Source: Erwinia sp050410775 (lineage in GTDB: Bacteria > Pseudomonadota > Gammaproteobacteria > Enterobacterales > Enterobacteriaceae). From it: a stretch of 64,000 bases of DNA. The notes under the pieces are model-generated. The model searched no databases. It was not told the DNA's origin and saw only the letters and a list, made by a program, of their open reading frames with translations. The position numbers and the translations under genes were made by a program. Numbering within the stretch: the first letter of the stretch is position 1; each line of letters opens with the position of its first letter. Positions 1 through 9,590 of the stretch are shown one piece after another. Location of the stretch: the NCBI RefSeq assembly GCF_050410775.1, contig NZ_CP191229.1, one strand, 5' to 3'.

Positions 1-1120
1 AAAGCGCAAACGCGCATTACTCTTTCTTGCTGCGTTGTTCATTCTGATTGGTGTAGCCTGGCTTGTTTACTGGTTTATGGTATTACGTCACTTTCAGGAA
101 ACGGACGATGCCTACGTGGCCGGCAATCAGGTGCAGATTATGGCCCAGGTTCCCGGCAGCGTTAACAAGGTATGGTTTGAAGATACGGACTATGTCAAAA
201 AAGGCGACGTGCTTGTGACGCTGGATAAAACCGACGCGGAGCAGTCCTTTGAAAAGGCGAAAAACGCATTGGCCACCAGCGTGCGCCAGACCCATCAGTT
301 GATCATTAACAGCAGGCAGTATCAGGCCAACATTGAGCTACAAAAAACGGCGCTGGCGCAGGCGCAGGCCGATCTGAAACGCCGTGAGCCGCTGGGCGCC
401 GCCAATCTGATAGGCCGTGAGGATCTTCAGCACGCCCGCGATGCCGTCGCGACCGCCAAAGCCCAGCTTGACGTGGCCGAACAGCAGCTGAACGCGAATC
501 AGGCGATGATCCTGAATACCTCGCTTGAAAATCAGCCGGCGGTGAAACAGAGCGCGGCCGAGCTGCGTGATGCCTGGCTGGCTTTACAGCGCACGGAGAT
601 CGTCAGCCCGATTAATGGTTTTGTGTCACGACGCAGCGTTCAGGTTGGCGCTCAGATCTCGACCGCAACGCCGCTGATGGCGATCGTACCCGCCAGCAAT
701 CTGTGGGTGGACGCTAACTTCAAAGAAACCCAGCTGGCCGGCGTGCGCATCGGTCAGCCCGCCACCGTGGTCAGCGATATTTACGGTGACGACGTGATCT
801 ATCACGGCAAAGTGGCGGGCCTTGATATGGGAACAGGCAGCGCCTTTTCTCTTCTGCCTGCGCAAAATGCGACAGGTAACTGGATTAAAGTGGTGCAGCG
901 CCTGCCGGTGCGTATCGAGCTTGATCCGAAGGAAGTCGAGCAGCATCCGCTGCGCATTGGGCTGTCGACGCTGGTTAAGATTGATACCAGTAACGCCGAA
1001 GGCGCAGTGCTGGCCACTCAGGTACGGAAAACGCCAGCGTATGAAAGTGACGCGCTGCTGCTGGATCTGGCTCCGGCTAACCAGCTTATTAGCGATATTA
1101 TTCGCGCCAATGCGGGCTGA
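1..1120 (+). CDS. emrA: EmrA multidrug efflux membrane-fusion protein (5' truncated by window edge)
   Basis: Periplasmic adaptor of the EmrAB-TolC tripartite pump, which links the inner-membrane transporter EmrB to an outer-membrane channel and exports hydrophobic drugs and uncouplers. The reading frame is open from base 2, so the true start lies outside the window. It begins with a basic stretch (KRKR) followed by one transmembrane segment, as in EmrA. The HlyD-like features are visible: the ETDDAYVAGN motif just after the membrane anchor, a long Gln/Ala-rich coiled coil, and a C-terminal barrel region with GTGSAFSLLPAQNATGN. It is followed by emrB after a 17-bp gap, so the two form an operon. 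Only about the first 20 residues seem to be missing. Any mprA/emrR-like repressor gene would lie upstream and is not visible. Confidence 0.95.
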   Translation, partial: KRKRALLFLAALFILIGVAWLVYWFMVLRHFQETDDAYVAGNQVQIMAQVPGSVNKVWFEDTDYVKKGDVLVTLDKTDAEQSFEKAKNALATSVRQTHQLIINSRQYQANIELQKTALAQAQADLKRREPLGAANLIGREDLQHARDAVATAKAQLDVAEQQLNANQAMILNTSLENQPAVKQSAAELRDAWLALQRTEIVSPINGFVSRRSVQVGAQISTATPLMAIVPASNLWVDANFKETQLAGVRIGQPATVVSDIYGDDVIYHGKVAGLDMGTGSAFSLLPAQNATGNWIKVVQRLPVRIELDPKEVEQHPLRIGLSTLVKIDTSNAEGAVLATQVRKTPAYESDALLLDLAPANQLISDIIRANAG

Positions 1121-1137
1121 GAAAGCGGGAGGCTGTT

Positions 1138-2676
1138 GTGGCACAAAAACCGCTTGAGGGCGCGCAGCTGGTTCTGATGACCATCGCGCTGTCGCTGGCC
1201 ACGTTTATGCAGGTGCTGGACTCCACCATCGCTAACGTGGCGATACCCACCATTGCCGGTAACCTGGGCGCGTCAAACTCTCAGGGGACCTGGGTTATTA
1301 CCTCGTTTGGCGTGGCTAACGCCATTTCGATCCCCATTACCGGCTGGCTGGCAAAACGCGTCGGCGAAGTGAAGCTGTTCCTCTGGTCAACGGTGGCGTT
1401 TGCTGTGGCATCCTGGCTCTGCGGGATGTCAGACAGCCTTGCCATGCTTATCTTCTTCCGCGTCATCCAGGGCGTGGTGGCTGGCCCGCTGATCCCGCTG
1501 TCGCAAAGCCTGCTCCTCAGTAACTTCCCGCCCGCTAAGCGCAGCATCGCGCTTTCGCTATGGGCGATGACGGTTATCGTTGCGCCGATCTGCGGTCCGA
1601 TCCTGGGCGGCTGGATCAGCGATAACTACCACTGGGGATGGATATTTTTCATCAACGTGCCGATTGGCGTGGTGGTGGTGTTGCTGACGCTGCAAACCTT
1701 GCGTAATCGTGAGACGGCGACCGTGATCCGGCCTATCGATACCGTTGGCCTGGTACTGCTGGTCGTCGGCATAGGCAGCCTGCAGGTGATGCTGGACCGC
1801 GGTAAAGAGCTGGACTGGTTCAGCTCTCAGGAGATCATTATCCTGACGGTGGTCGCCGTGGTCGCGCTGGTATTGCTGCTGGTCTGGGAGCTGACGGACG
1901 ATCACCCCATCGTCGATTTATCACTCTTCAAATCGCGGAATTTTACCATCGGCTGCCTGTCGATCAGTCTGGCCTATATGCTTTACTTTGGCTCAATTGT
2001 CCTGCTGCCTCAGCTTTTACAGGAGGTCTATGGCTACACCGCCACCTGGGCCGGTCTGGCCTCGGCGCCCGTGGGGATATTACCGGTCATCCTGTCGCCG
2101 ATAATTGGCCGCTTCGCCCACCGGCTGGATATGCGTAAGCTGGTCACCTTCAGCTTTATTATGTACGCCGTCTGCTTCTACTGGCGCGCCTACACCTTTG
2201 AGCCCGGCATGGATTTCGCCGCAGCGGCCTGGCCGCAGTTTATCCAGGGGTTCGCCGTGGCCTGCTTCTTTATGCCGCTGACCACCATCACGCTGTCGGG
2301 GCTTCCGCCTGAACGGCTGGCGGCGGCATCCAGTCTCTCCAACTTTACGCGTACTCTGGCCGGCTCTATCGGCACCTCGATTACCACCACTATGTGGACA
2401 AACAGGGAGTCGCTGCACCACAGCCAGCTCAGCGAGTCAGTGAATGCTTACAACATTAACTCGCAGGAGATGTACAGCAAGCTGGAAGCGCTGGGAATGA
2501 GTCGTGAACAGGCTTCCGCGTGGATTGCCCAGCAGATTACCAATCAGGGCCTGATCATTTCGGCTAACGAGATCTTCTGGGCTTCCGCTGGCGTGTTCCT
2601 GCTGCTGCTGGTGCTCATCTGGTTCGCCCGTCCGCCTTTCGGGGCAGGCAGCGGTGGCGGCAGCGGCGCCCACTAA
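1138..2676 (+). CDS. emrB: EmrB multidrug efflux MFS transporter (DHA2 family, 14 TM)
   Basis: Inner-membrane proton-driven drug exporter that works with EmrA. The 512-residue length and the hydrophobic profile, with about 14 membrane segments, fit the DHA2 family. The N-terminal LDSTIANVAIPTIAG is the DHA2 motif (motif D1 type) in helix 1, and the GPILGGWI stretch in helix 5 is motif C of exporters. The start is GTG at 1138, preceded by GGGAGG about 8 bases upstream. The C terminus is Gly/Ser-rich (GAGSGGGSGAH). The stop is followed at once by a strong hairpin that ends the emrAB transcript and serves the convergent yfiF. Confidence 0.96.
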   Translation: MAQKPLEGAQLVLMTIALSLATFMQVLDSTIANVAIPTIAGNLGASNSQGTWVITSFGVANAISIPITGWLAKRVGEVKLFLWSTVAFAVASWLCGMSDSLAMLIFFRVIQGVVAGPLIPLSQSLLLSNFPPAKRSIALSLWAMTVIVAPICGPILGGWISDNYHWGWIFFINVPIGVVVVLLTLQTLRNRETATVIRPIDTVGLVLLVVGIGSLQVMLDRGKELDWFSSQEIIILTVVAVVALVLLLVWELTDDHPIVDLSLFKSRNFTIGCLSISLAYMLYFGSIVLLPQLLQEVYGYTATWAGLASAPVGILPVILSPIIGRFAHRLDMRKLVTFSFIMYAVCFYWRAYTFEPGMDFAAAAWPQFIQGFAVACFFMPLTTITLSGLPPERLAAASSLSNFTRTLAGSIGTSITTTMWTNRESLHHSQLSESVNAYNINSQEMYSKLEALGMSREQASAWIAQQITNQGLIISANEIFWASAGVFLLLLVLIWFARPPFGAGSGGGSGAH

Positions 2677-2698
2677 TCCGTTACGCTACTTCCATAAA

Positions 2699-2726
2699 AA
2701 ACGGCCCTGAAAAGGGCCGTTTGTTT
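2699..2726. terminator. Bidirectional intrinsic terminator between emrB and yfiF
   Basis: The perfect stem ACGGCCCT/AGGGCCGT has a GAAA loop and is flanked by A-rich sequence on the left and TTTGTTTTT on the right. It can therefore end transcription of emrAB (+) and yfiF (-). Confidence 0.85.
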
Positions 2727-2746
2727 TTATCATTATGCAGCAGGCA

Positions 2747-3778
2747 TCAGGCGTTCTGACGCCACCACTCTGCCAGCAGAACCCCTGTGGCTACTGACAC
2801 GTTAAGACTTTCAACGTTGCCAGTACCGCCGATGGAGACGCTCATATCGCCCTGTTCCATCGTCGCATCAGAGAGGCCGTCACGCTCCTGGCCTAAAACC
2901 AGCACCATTTTTGCCGGCAGTTCAGCCTGAGCCAGCGGCGTTCCCTTATGGCTTGATGTGGTGACAATGGTGTAGCCCGCCTTGCGGAATGCGTTCAGAC
3001 CGGCAGCAAAGCTTTCGCCGCTGATAGCCTGAACATGCTCCGCGCCGCCTTCTGCCGTACGCACGGCAGCACCGGACTCCAGCAGCGAAGCATCATCCAC
3101 CAGCAATCCTTTTACGCCAAAGTGCGCGCAGCTGCGCATCATGCCGCCAAGGTTATGCGGGTTGCCGATTTGCTCCAGCGCCAGCACACAATCTTTCGTC
3201 TCCGCTTTTGCCAGCCATTCGCTGACCGGCATACCGGAACGCTTTTTGATCAGGAAGCAAACGCCACCGTGGTGCTCTGTGCCGGACGCTTTGATCAGTT
3301 CGGCTTCATCCACAACGTGATAAGCCTTGCGGTTAGCCGCCATCCACTTCAGCGCATCGCGGAAGCGTGGCGTGACTTCCTGGATAAACCAGGCGCGCAC
3401 GATGCAGTCAGGACGGCTCTGGAACAGCGCCTGGCAGGCGTTTTCGCCATACACACGCGTCTCTTCCATCCGCTGACGGCGGATCTGCTCCGGATCGATA
3501 TAACTTTTCCCGCTGATGCCGCCGTGATCGGGCTTGCTGTCATCGGTTGCAGAAGGCGCACGAGACACCGTACGCCATGGCGAGTCACTCGGAAGTGCGT
3601 CGCGATCGCGCCCGCCACGCGGTTTGCTTTCTGCGTGACGTGAAGGACGACGACTGTCATCCTGACGAGCGCCACCTTTACCCGTACGGGGGTTTTGCCC
3701 GCCTTTCTTACTCTCGTCATCACCGCGGACATACATCACTTTGACTTTACCGCTTTTACCTTTAAATTCGTCGTTCAT
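2747..3778 (-). CDS. yfiF: YfiF, SpoU/TrmH-family RNA 2'-O-methyltransferase-like protein
   Basis: Predicted SAM-dependent RNA ribose methyltransferase of the SpoU (SPOUT) class; the RNA target is not known to me. The 343 residues match E. coli YfiF in length and layout. There is a basic, Gly/Arg-rich, low-complexity N terminus (about residues 1-85). A SpoU substrate-binding domain follows (YGENACQALFQSRP, about 110-190), and then the catalytic knot domain. The knot motifs are visible: NPHNLGGMMRSC (about 205), LVLGQERDGLS (about 290) and the C-terminal NVSVATGVLL (about 325). It is a single gene converging on emrB. The 250 bp upstream, shared with the divergent trxC, must hold its promoter. 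Confidence 0.93.
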   Translation of the reverse strand: MNDEFKGKSGKVKVMYVRGDDESKKGGQNPRTGKGGARQDDSRRPSRHAESKPRGGRDRDALPSDSPWRTVSRAPSATDDSKPDHGGISGKSYIDPEQIRRQRMEETRVYGENACQALFQSRPDCIVRAWFIQEVTPRFRDALKWMAANRKAYHVVDEAELIKASGTEHHGGVCFLIKKRSGMPVSEWLAKAETKDCVLALEQIGNPHNLGGMMRSCAHFGVKGLLVDDASLLESGAAVRTAEGGAEHVQAISGESFAAGLNAFRKAGYTIVTTSSHKGTPLAQAELPAKMVLVLGQERDGLSDATMEQGDMSVSIGGTGNVESLNVSVATGVLLAEWWRQNA

Positions 3779-4028
3779 TTTCCCTCCACCTGGCTGAGCG
3801 CGAAGCGCGCAGATTACCTGATGTGGCAGCGCTTAGCTATTAACTTCCAATAAAAGCACAGATTGCTTTTCTTCGCCGGCAATGCCGTCCGGCCGCAGAG
3901 TTTGCACCTATTATACCCATTGAACAAATCTCTTTGTTGTCCTGGGCAATGACTATCATAATTATCGCTACTTTACTCAGGCTTGCGGTAAGTAAATGCT
4001 TACCTTCACTCTTCACCGAGGTGATTAA

Positions 4029-4448
4029 ATGAATACGGTTTGTGCATCCTGCCAGGCGACGAATCGCGTGCCCGATGAGCGCGTGAGCGATACCGCAAAA
4101 TGTGGCCGCTGCGGTAGCGTACTCTTTGAGGGTGAGGTGGTTAACGCAACTTCTGCCACCCTTGATAAATATCTGCAGGACGATCTGCCGGTGGTGATTG
4201 ATTTCTGGGCGCCCTGGTGTGGTCCCTGCGTCAACTTTGCCCCGGTCTATAAAGAAGTTGCGGCTGAACGCAGCGGTAAAGTCCGCTTTCTTAAAGTGAA
4301 TACCGAGGCGGAACCCGAGTTAAGCACTCGTTTCCGTATCCGTAGTATCCCGACCATTATGATCTTCAAACAAGGTCAGATGGTGGATATGCTCAGTGGC
4401 GCCATGCCAAAAGCGCCCTTTAACGAATGGCTTGATGAAAATATGTAA
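4029..4448 (+). CDS. trxC: Thioredoxin 2 (zinc-binding thioredoxin)
   Basis: Cytoplasmic disulfide reductase that is reduced by thioredoxin reductase. At 139 residues it carries the extra N-terminal zinc module that distinguishes TrxC from TrxA: Cys5-x2-Cys8 and Cys25-x2-Cys28. The thioredoxin fold follows, with active site WCGPC (Cys64, Cys67) and the cis-Pro region RSIPT. The start ATG is preceded by GAGGTGA. In E. coli trxC belongs to the OxyR regulon; I did not resolve an OxyR site in the 250 bp upstream. The gene is followed by a GC-rich hairpin at 4460-4480. Confidence 0.96.
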   Translation: MNTVCASCQATNRVPDERVSDTAKCGRCGSVLFEGEVVNATSATLDKYLQDDLPVVIDFWAPWCGPCVNFAPVYKEVAAERSGKVRFLKVNTEAEPELSTRFRIRSIPTIMIFKQGQMVDMLSGAMPKAPFNEWLDENM

Positions 4449-4459
4449 GGCTCGCCGCC

Positions 4460-4480
4460 GGGGCTGGCGTTGCCGGCCCC
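4460..4480 (+). terminator. GC-rich stem-loop after trxC
   Basis: GGGGCTGGC pairs with GCCGGCCCC (one G-U pair) over a 3-base loop, 11 bases after the trxC stop. No strong U-tract follows, so it may be a weak terminator or only an mRNA 3' stabiliser. Confidence 0.4.
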
Positions 4481-4533
4481 TACTGCAATGCCCCGCTTTC
4501 CGCTAGAATGGCGTTTTCATCAGATAATCCACT

Positions 4534-5232
4534 ATGACTGAAAACGCCGTTCTTCGTCTTCGTGCCGAACGTCTGGCCCGCGCCACGCGTCCTTTTCTTG
4601 CCCGCGGCAACCGTATTTTGCGCTGTCAGCGTTGTCTGCTTCCCACACAAAACTGCCTTTGCGCCACGCTGAAGCCCGGACAGGCGCGCAGCCGTTTTTG
4701 TCTGGTGATGTTCGATACCGAGCCGATGAAACCCAGCAATACCGGCAGACTGATCGCCGATATTTTGCCGGAGACGCAGGCATTCGGCTGGTCACGTACC
4801 CAGCCCGATCCTTCCCTGCTGGATGCCGTAAAAAATCCTGAGATCCAGCCAATGGTGGTGTTTCCACAATCGTATGCCGATGCAGATCGTGCCGTACTCA
4901 CCACCCCACCGCGCAGCGGCAAGCCCCCACTCTTTATTATGCTTGATGGTACCTGGACCGAAGCCCGCAAAATGTTTCGAAAAAGCCCGTGGCTTGACGC
5001 ACTGCCCGTGATGTCGCTGACGCTGACCAAACCCTCCAACTATCAGCTTCGTGAGGCTCATGCTGAAGGGCAGCACTGCACGGCGGAAGTGGCGGCTGAG
5101 TTGCTGATGCAGGCAGGCGATACCGCGGCGGGCATCGCGCTGTCGCAACATTTTGACCTTTTCCGTCAGCGTTACCTGGCAGGAAAACCGCACAGTCCCG
5201 CTCTGTCCACCCGCGAGGAAAACAACTGCTAA
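4534..5232 (+). CDS. tapT: tRNA-uridine aminocarboxypropyltransferase (DTW domain)
   Basis: Homologue of E. coli YfiP/TapT, which transfers the 3-amino-3-carboxypropyl group of SAM to U47 of tRNA (acp3U). The 232-residue product has the family's N-terminal cysteine cluster (Cys31, Cys34, Cys41, Cys43), a likely zinc site. The DTW signature appears here as LDGTWTEARKM (about residue 135). The C-terminal motif NYQLREAHAEGQHCTAE is typical of DTW proteins. The start follows a short region with TAGAAT but only a weak ribosome site. The next gene, patZ, begins about 170 bp downstream on the same strand, as in E. coli. Confidence 0.92.
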   Translation: MTENAVLRLRAERLARATRPFLARGNRILRCQRCLLPTQNCLCATLKPGQARSRFCLVMFDTEPMKPSNTGRLIADILPETQAFGWSRTQPDPSLLDAVKNPEIQPMVVFPQSYADADRAVLTTPPRSGKPPLFIMLDGTWTEARKMFRKSPWLDALPVMSLTLTKPSNYQLREAHAEGQHCTAEVAAELLMQAGDTAAGIALSQHFDLFRQRYLAGKPHSPALSTREENNC

Positions 5233-5401
5233 CATCGGCTTGGGATTTCGTTTTGGGGAGCGTCACCGTTTCAGTCAACGGCGTCAGAGTCATGCTGACA
5301 GGGCATTTCTTTACAGGAAAATTAACGACTTCGCTTGCCGGGTACGGTTTATCTCGCTGAAAGCGTTTAGAATCAGTGAGGGATTCCTTCAGGAGCAGGA
5401 C

Positions 5402-8059
5402 ATGAGCCAACGTGGATTAGAAGCGCTGTTGAAACCGGGGTCGATTGCGGTCATTGGCGCCTCAGTGCGGCCCGGCCGGGCGGGTTACCTGATGATGCGT
5501 AATCTTCTCGCCGGGAGCTTCAGCGGCGCGGTACTGCCCGTCACGCCGAAATACAAAGCGGTATGCGGCGTGCTCGCCTGGCCGGACGTCGCCAGCCTTC
5601 CCGTCTCGCCCGACCTGGCCGTTATCTGTACGCATGCCAGCCGCAACCTCGACCTTCTGCAGGCGCTCGGCGAGCGTGGCTGTAAGGCCTGTATTATCCT
5701 TTCCGCGCCGGAGAGCCAGCTTGAGGCCCTGCGGCAGTGCGCCAGCCAGTGGCAGATCCGTCTGCTCGGCCCTAACAGTCTTGGCCTTCTCGCCCCCTGG
5801 CAGGGACTGAACGCCAGTTTTTCACCGGTGCCTATCGTGCCGGGCAAGCTGGCTTTTATCTCCCAGTCCGCCGCCGTCTCTAACACCATCCTTGACTGGG
5901 CGCAGCAGCGAAAGCTGGGGTTCTCCTGGTTTATCGCGCTGGGTGACAGCCTGGACATTGACGCCGATGACCTGCTTGACTTCCTGGCTCGCGACGGCAA
6001 AACCAGCGCGATACTGCTTTATCTGGAGCACCTCAGCGACGCCCGCCGGTTTGTGTCTGCGGCCCGAAGCGCCGCCCGTAATAAACCGATTCTGGTGATC
6101 AAGAGCGGGCGAAGCCAGCAGGCGCAGAAACTTCTGAAGACGCACGCCGGACTCGACGCCGCCTGGGATGCTGCGATTCAGCGTGCCGGTCTGCTGCGCG
6201 TGCAGGATACCCATGAACTCTTCTCCGCCGTTGAAACGCTCAGCCATATGCGACCCTTGCGGGGAGAGCGCCTGATGATTGTCAGCAACGGCGGCGCGCC
6301 GGCCGCCCTGGCGCTGGACGCCCTGGAGGCCCGCAACGGCAAGCTCGCCAGCCTGAGTGAGGAAGTCCTTACTGACCTTCGTGAGCTGCTGCCCGAAGGC
6401 GTTACTGCCGGTAATCCCCTGGATCTCAGAGACGATGCTACCGCCGAACGCTATCTGCAAACGGTGCTCCGCCTGCTCGACAGCCAGGATCTTGATGCGC
6501 TGATGATTATTCACGCACCCAGCGCCGTTGCGCCAGCGACGCCTACCGCACAGAAATTACTGGATGCGATCAAAGCGCACCCAAGGGCGAAGCAGGTGAC
6601 GTTACTCAGTAACTGGTGCGGTGAATTCTCCTCACAGGAAGCGAGAAGGCTGTTCAGCGATGCGGGTATTCCTACCTACCGTACGCCGGAAGGCACCGTC
6701 ACCGCCTTTATGCATATGGTTGAATACCGGCGCAACCAGAAGCAGCTGCGCGAAACGCCCGCCCTGCCCGCGAACCTGACCGCCAATACGGCAGATGCCC
6801 ACCGGCTGATCCGTCAGGCGCTGGATGAGGGCGCAACCACGCTGGATACCCATGAGGTTCGGGAGATCCTCCAGGCCTATGGACTGAGCACCCTGCCCAC
6901 CTGGATCGCCGGCGACAGCGCGGAGGCCGTCCATATTGCCGGGCAGATTGGCTATCCCGTCGCCCTGAAGCTGCGCTCCCCCGATATTCCGCACAAATCG
7001 GAAGTTCAGGGCGTTATGCTCTATCTTCGTACCCCCGGCGAGGTGCAGCAGGCGGCCGAGGCTATTTTTGATCGCGTTAAGTTTGCCTGGCCCCAGGCGA
7101 ATATCCACGGTTTGCTGGTGCAAAGTATGGCCAACCGGGCCGGGGCGCAGGAGTTGCGGATTGTCGTCGAGCAGGATCCGGTTTTTGGCCCGTTAATCAT
7201 GCTTGGCGAAGGGGGAATTGAGTGGCAGGCGGATAAGCAGGCCGTTGTCGCGCTACCGCCGCTGAATATGACGCTGGCCCGCTATCTGGTTATCCAGGCG
7301 ATTAAAAGCGGAAAAATTCGCGGCCGCAGCGCGCTTCGTCCGCTGGATGTTGCCGGGATCAGTCAGGTTCTGGTACAGGTTTCCAACCTTATTGTGGATT
7401 GTCCCGAAATTGTGCGGCTGGATATTCATCCGCTGCTCGCCTCCGGCAGTGAGTTCTCTCTGCTGGATGTCACCCTGCAACTGGCCGATTTCCAGGGCGA
7501 CCCTGAGGCCCGGCTGGCGATCAGGCCCTATCCTCACGCGCTTGAAGAACCGGTACAGCTGAAAAACGGTCAGCGCTGCCTTTTCCGGCCGATCCTGCCG
7601 GAGGATGAACCGCAGCTAAGAGAATTTATTGCGCAGGTAACCAAAGAAGACCTGTATTATCGCTACTTTAGTGAGATTAACGAGTTCTCCCATGACGATT
7701 TGGCTAACATGACCCAGATCGACTACGATCGGGAAATGGCCTTTGTCGCTGTTCGCCAGCAGGCAGGTAAAGAAGAGATTATCGGCGTGACGAGAGCCAT
7801 CTCCGATGCGGATAATATTGATGCGGAGTTTTCGGTGCTGGTACGATCCGATCTGAAAGGACTGGGCCTGGGGCGACGCCTGCTGGAAAAGATGATTATC
7901 TATACCCGCCAACACGGCCTCGACCGTCTGAACGGCATTACTATGCCGGGCAACCGGGGCATGATCGCGCTGGCGCGCAAGCTCGGATTCGCGGTCGATA
8001 TTCAGCTGGAGGACGGCATCGTCAGCCTGTCACTTCCCCTTATGCCGCCGCACCGATAA
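5402..8059 (+). CDS. patZ: PatZ (YfiQ/Pka) protein lysine acetyltransferase
   Basis: GNAT-type protein acetyltransferase that modifies acetyl-CoA synthetase and other proteins, lowering acetate activation. From ATG 5402, which has AGGAG upstream, the product has 885 residues, about the E. coli length. An in-frame extension back to 5153 overlaps tapT and is rejected. Domains in order are a CoA-binding Rossmann region (SIAVIGAS near residue 16), the succinyl-CoA-ligase-like middle (FISQSAAVSNTILDWA; GNPLDLRDD), an ATP-grasp domain (about 490-700, GYPVALKLRSPDIPHKSEV), and a C-terminal GNAT domain (about 725-880, SDLKGLGLGRRLLEKM). In E. coli it is CRP-activated; no CRP site is claimed here. Confidence 0.96.
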   Translation: MSQRGLEALLKPGSIAVIGASVRPGRAGYLMMRNLLAGSFSGAVLPVTPKYKAVCGVLAWPDVASLPVSPDLAVICTHASRNLDLLQALGERGCKACIILSAPESQLEALRQCASQWQIRLLGPNSLGLLAPWQGLNASFSPVPIVPGKLAFISQSAAVSNTILDWAQQRKLGFSWFIALGDSLDIDADDLLDFLARDGKTSAILLYLEHLSDARRFVSAARSAARNKPILVIKSGRSQQAQKLLKTHAGLDAAWDAAIQRAGLLRVQDTHELFSAVETLSHMRPLRGERLMIVSNGGAPAALALDALEARNGKLASLSEEVLTDLRELLPEGVTAGNPLDLRDDATAERYLQTVLRLLDSQDLDALMIIHAPSAVAPATPTAQKLLDAIKAHPRAKQVTLLSNWCGEFSSQEARRLFSDAGIPTYRTPEGTVTAFMHMVEYRRNQKQLRETPALPANLTANTADAHRLIRQALDEGATTLDTHEVREILQAYGLSTLPTWIAGDSAEAVHIAGQIGYPVALKLRSPDIPHKSEVQGVMLYLRTPGEVQQAAEAIFDRVKFAWPQANIHGLLVQSMANRAGAQELRIVVEQDPVFGPLIMLGEGGIEWQADKQAVVALPPLNMTLARYLVIQAIKSGKIRGRSALRPLDVAGISQVLVQVSNLIVDCPEIVRLDIHPLLASGSEFSLLDVTLQLADFQGDPEARLAIRPYPHALEEPVQLKNGQRCLFRPILPEDEPQLREFIAQVTKEDLYYRYFSEINEFSHDDLANMTQIDYDREMAFVAVRQQAGKEEIIGVTRAISDADNIDAEFSVLVRSDLKGLGLGRRLLEKMIIYTRQHGLDRLNGITMPGNRGMIALARKLGFAVDIQLEDGIVSLSLPLMPPHR

Positions 8060-8173
8060 TGTCTGGAAACGTAAAACTGGTCCCCTCTGCGTGAACTAAT
8101 GGTAATATTAGCGGTTAGGGTGATGATTTTAAGGCAAAAGGCCATTCCATGAACAGAGAAGATACGCATTGTG

Positions 8174-9529
8174 ATGTTGTCCAAATTTAAACGCAATAAA
8201 CACCAACAGCACCTTGCGCAACTGCCCAAACTGTCTCAGTCGGTTGCTGATTTCACCACGCTGTATTCACCTGCGGAGTTCCGGCAGACGCTGCTGGAGA
8301 AAATCGCGGGTGCGGAACGGCGTATCTGTATCGTTGCGCTTTATCTGGAAAACGATGATGGTGGACGTGCCATACTGTCGGCGCTTTATGAAGCCAAACG
8401 TCGTCGTCCGACGCTGGATATCTGCATTCTGGTTGACTGGCATCGTGCGCAGCGTGGCCGCATCGGCGCGGCGCAAGGAGCGACAAACGCTGACTGGTAT
8501 TGCGAAATGGCCGATCGGGATCCTGAATTAGCCATTCCGGTTTATGGCGTACCGGTAAATACCCGCGAGGCATTAGGCGTGCTGCATCTCAAAGGATCGA
8601 TTGTCGATGATACGCTGCTCTATACCGGTGCCAGCCTGAACGATGTCTATCTTCATCAGCATGATAAATACCGCTACGACCGCTATCAGCTAATCACCAA
8701 CCCTAAGCTGGCTGATACGCTACTTCACTGGATCGATAAAAATCTTATTCAGGCAGACGCCGTGCATCGTCTGGATAAACATGAACGGCCAAAAAGTCCG
8801 GAAATCAAAAATGAAACCCGCCAGTTCCGCCAGGATCTTCGCGGCTTCGATTATGAGTTTCACGGCAATGCGACCAATGAGCAGCTCGCCGTCACGCCGC
8901 TGGTGGGCCTGGGCAAACGCAGCCTTCTGAATAAGACCATATTTCATCTGATGCCCTGCGCAGAAGAGAAGCTGACGCTTTGTACGCCCTATTTTAATAT
9001 GCCCGCCATTCTGGCCCGCAACATTATCTGGCTGCTGCGGCGCGGCAAGGCCGTAGAGATCATCGTCGGTGATAAAACCGCTAATGACTTTTATATTCCG
9101 GAAGATCAGCCGTTCAAGATCATCGGCGCGCTTCCCTACCTTTATGAGATCAATCTCCGCCGTTTCCTGAGCCGGCTGCAATATTATGTCACCAACGGGC
9201 AGCTAACGGTGCGCCTTTGGAAGGATGGCGAAAACAGTTATCATCTCAAAGGGATGTGGGTCGATGATGAATGGATGTTGATCACCGGGAATAACCTGAA
9301 CCCCCGCGCCTGGCGCCTCGATCTTGAGAATGCGATCCTGATCCACGATCCTCTTGGGCAGCTCACCGATCAAAGTGAGAAGGAGCTGGCGCTGATCCGT
9401 GAACATACGACGGTGGTCAGCCACTTCAGGGAGCTTGAAAGCATTGCGGATTACCCGTTAAAAGTTCGCAAGCTTATCCGCCGCCTGCGCCGGATCCGAA
9501 TAGACAGACTTATCAGCCGTATCCTGTAG
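8174..9529 (+). CDS. pssA: CDP-diacylglycerol--serine O-phosphatidyltransferase
   Basis: Makes phosphatidylserine from CDP-diacylglycerol and serine, the committed step to phosphatidylethanolamine. The product has 451 residues when started at ATG 8174; a GTG directly upstream adds one residue and is less likely. Two HKD (phospholipase D superfamily) motifs are visible: HLKGSIVDD at about 139 and HLKGMWVDD at about 358, each followed by the GASLND/GNNLNP element. This is the enterobacterial PLD-type PssA, not the membrane CDP-alcohol type. The basic C terminus (RKLIRRLRRIRIDRL) fits its peripheral ribosome and membrane binding. A terminator follows. Confidence 0.97.
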   Translation: MLSKFKRNKHQQHLAQLPKLSQSVADFTTLYSPAEFRQTLLEKIAGAERRICIVALYLENDDGGRAILSALYEAKRRRPTLDICILVDWHRAQRGRIGAAQGATNADWYCEMADRDPELAIPVYGVPVNTREALGVLHLKGSIVDDTLLYTGASLNDVYLHQHDKYRYDRYQLITNPKLADTLLHWIDKNLIQADAVHRLDKHERPKSPEIKNETRQFRQDLRGFDYEFHGNATNEQLAVTPLVGLGKRSLLNKTIFHLMPCAEEKLTLCTPYFNMPAILARNIIWLLRRGKAVEIIVGDKTANDFYIPEDQPFKIIGALPYLYEINLRRFLSRLQYYVTNGQLTVRLWKDGENSYHLKGMWVDDEWMLITGNNLNPRAWRLDLENAILIHDPLGQLTDQSEKELALIREHTTVVSHFRELESIADYPLKVRKLIRRLRRIRIDRLISRIL

Positions 9530-9548
9530 TTCGTTTTTTTGTTATTTC

Positions 9549-9578
9549 AGGCCTTGCGGTATACGCAGGGCCTTTTTA
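9549..9578 (+). terminator. Intrinsic terminator after pssA
   Basis: AGGCCTTGCG pairs with CGCAGGGCCT (one wobble pair) over a 5-base loop, followed by TTTTT. It lies between the pssA stop and the yfiM ribosome binding site, so yfiM must rely on read-through or its own promoter. Confidence 0.8.
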
Positions 9579-9590
9579 CAGGAAAGAACG

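Noticed and set aside
5153..5401. In-frame N-terminal extension of patZ
   Set aside because: It overlaps tapT, has no ribosome site and would add 83 residues absent from PatZ; ATG 5402 has AGGAG and gives the family length.
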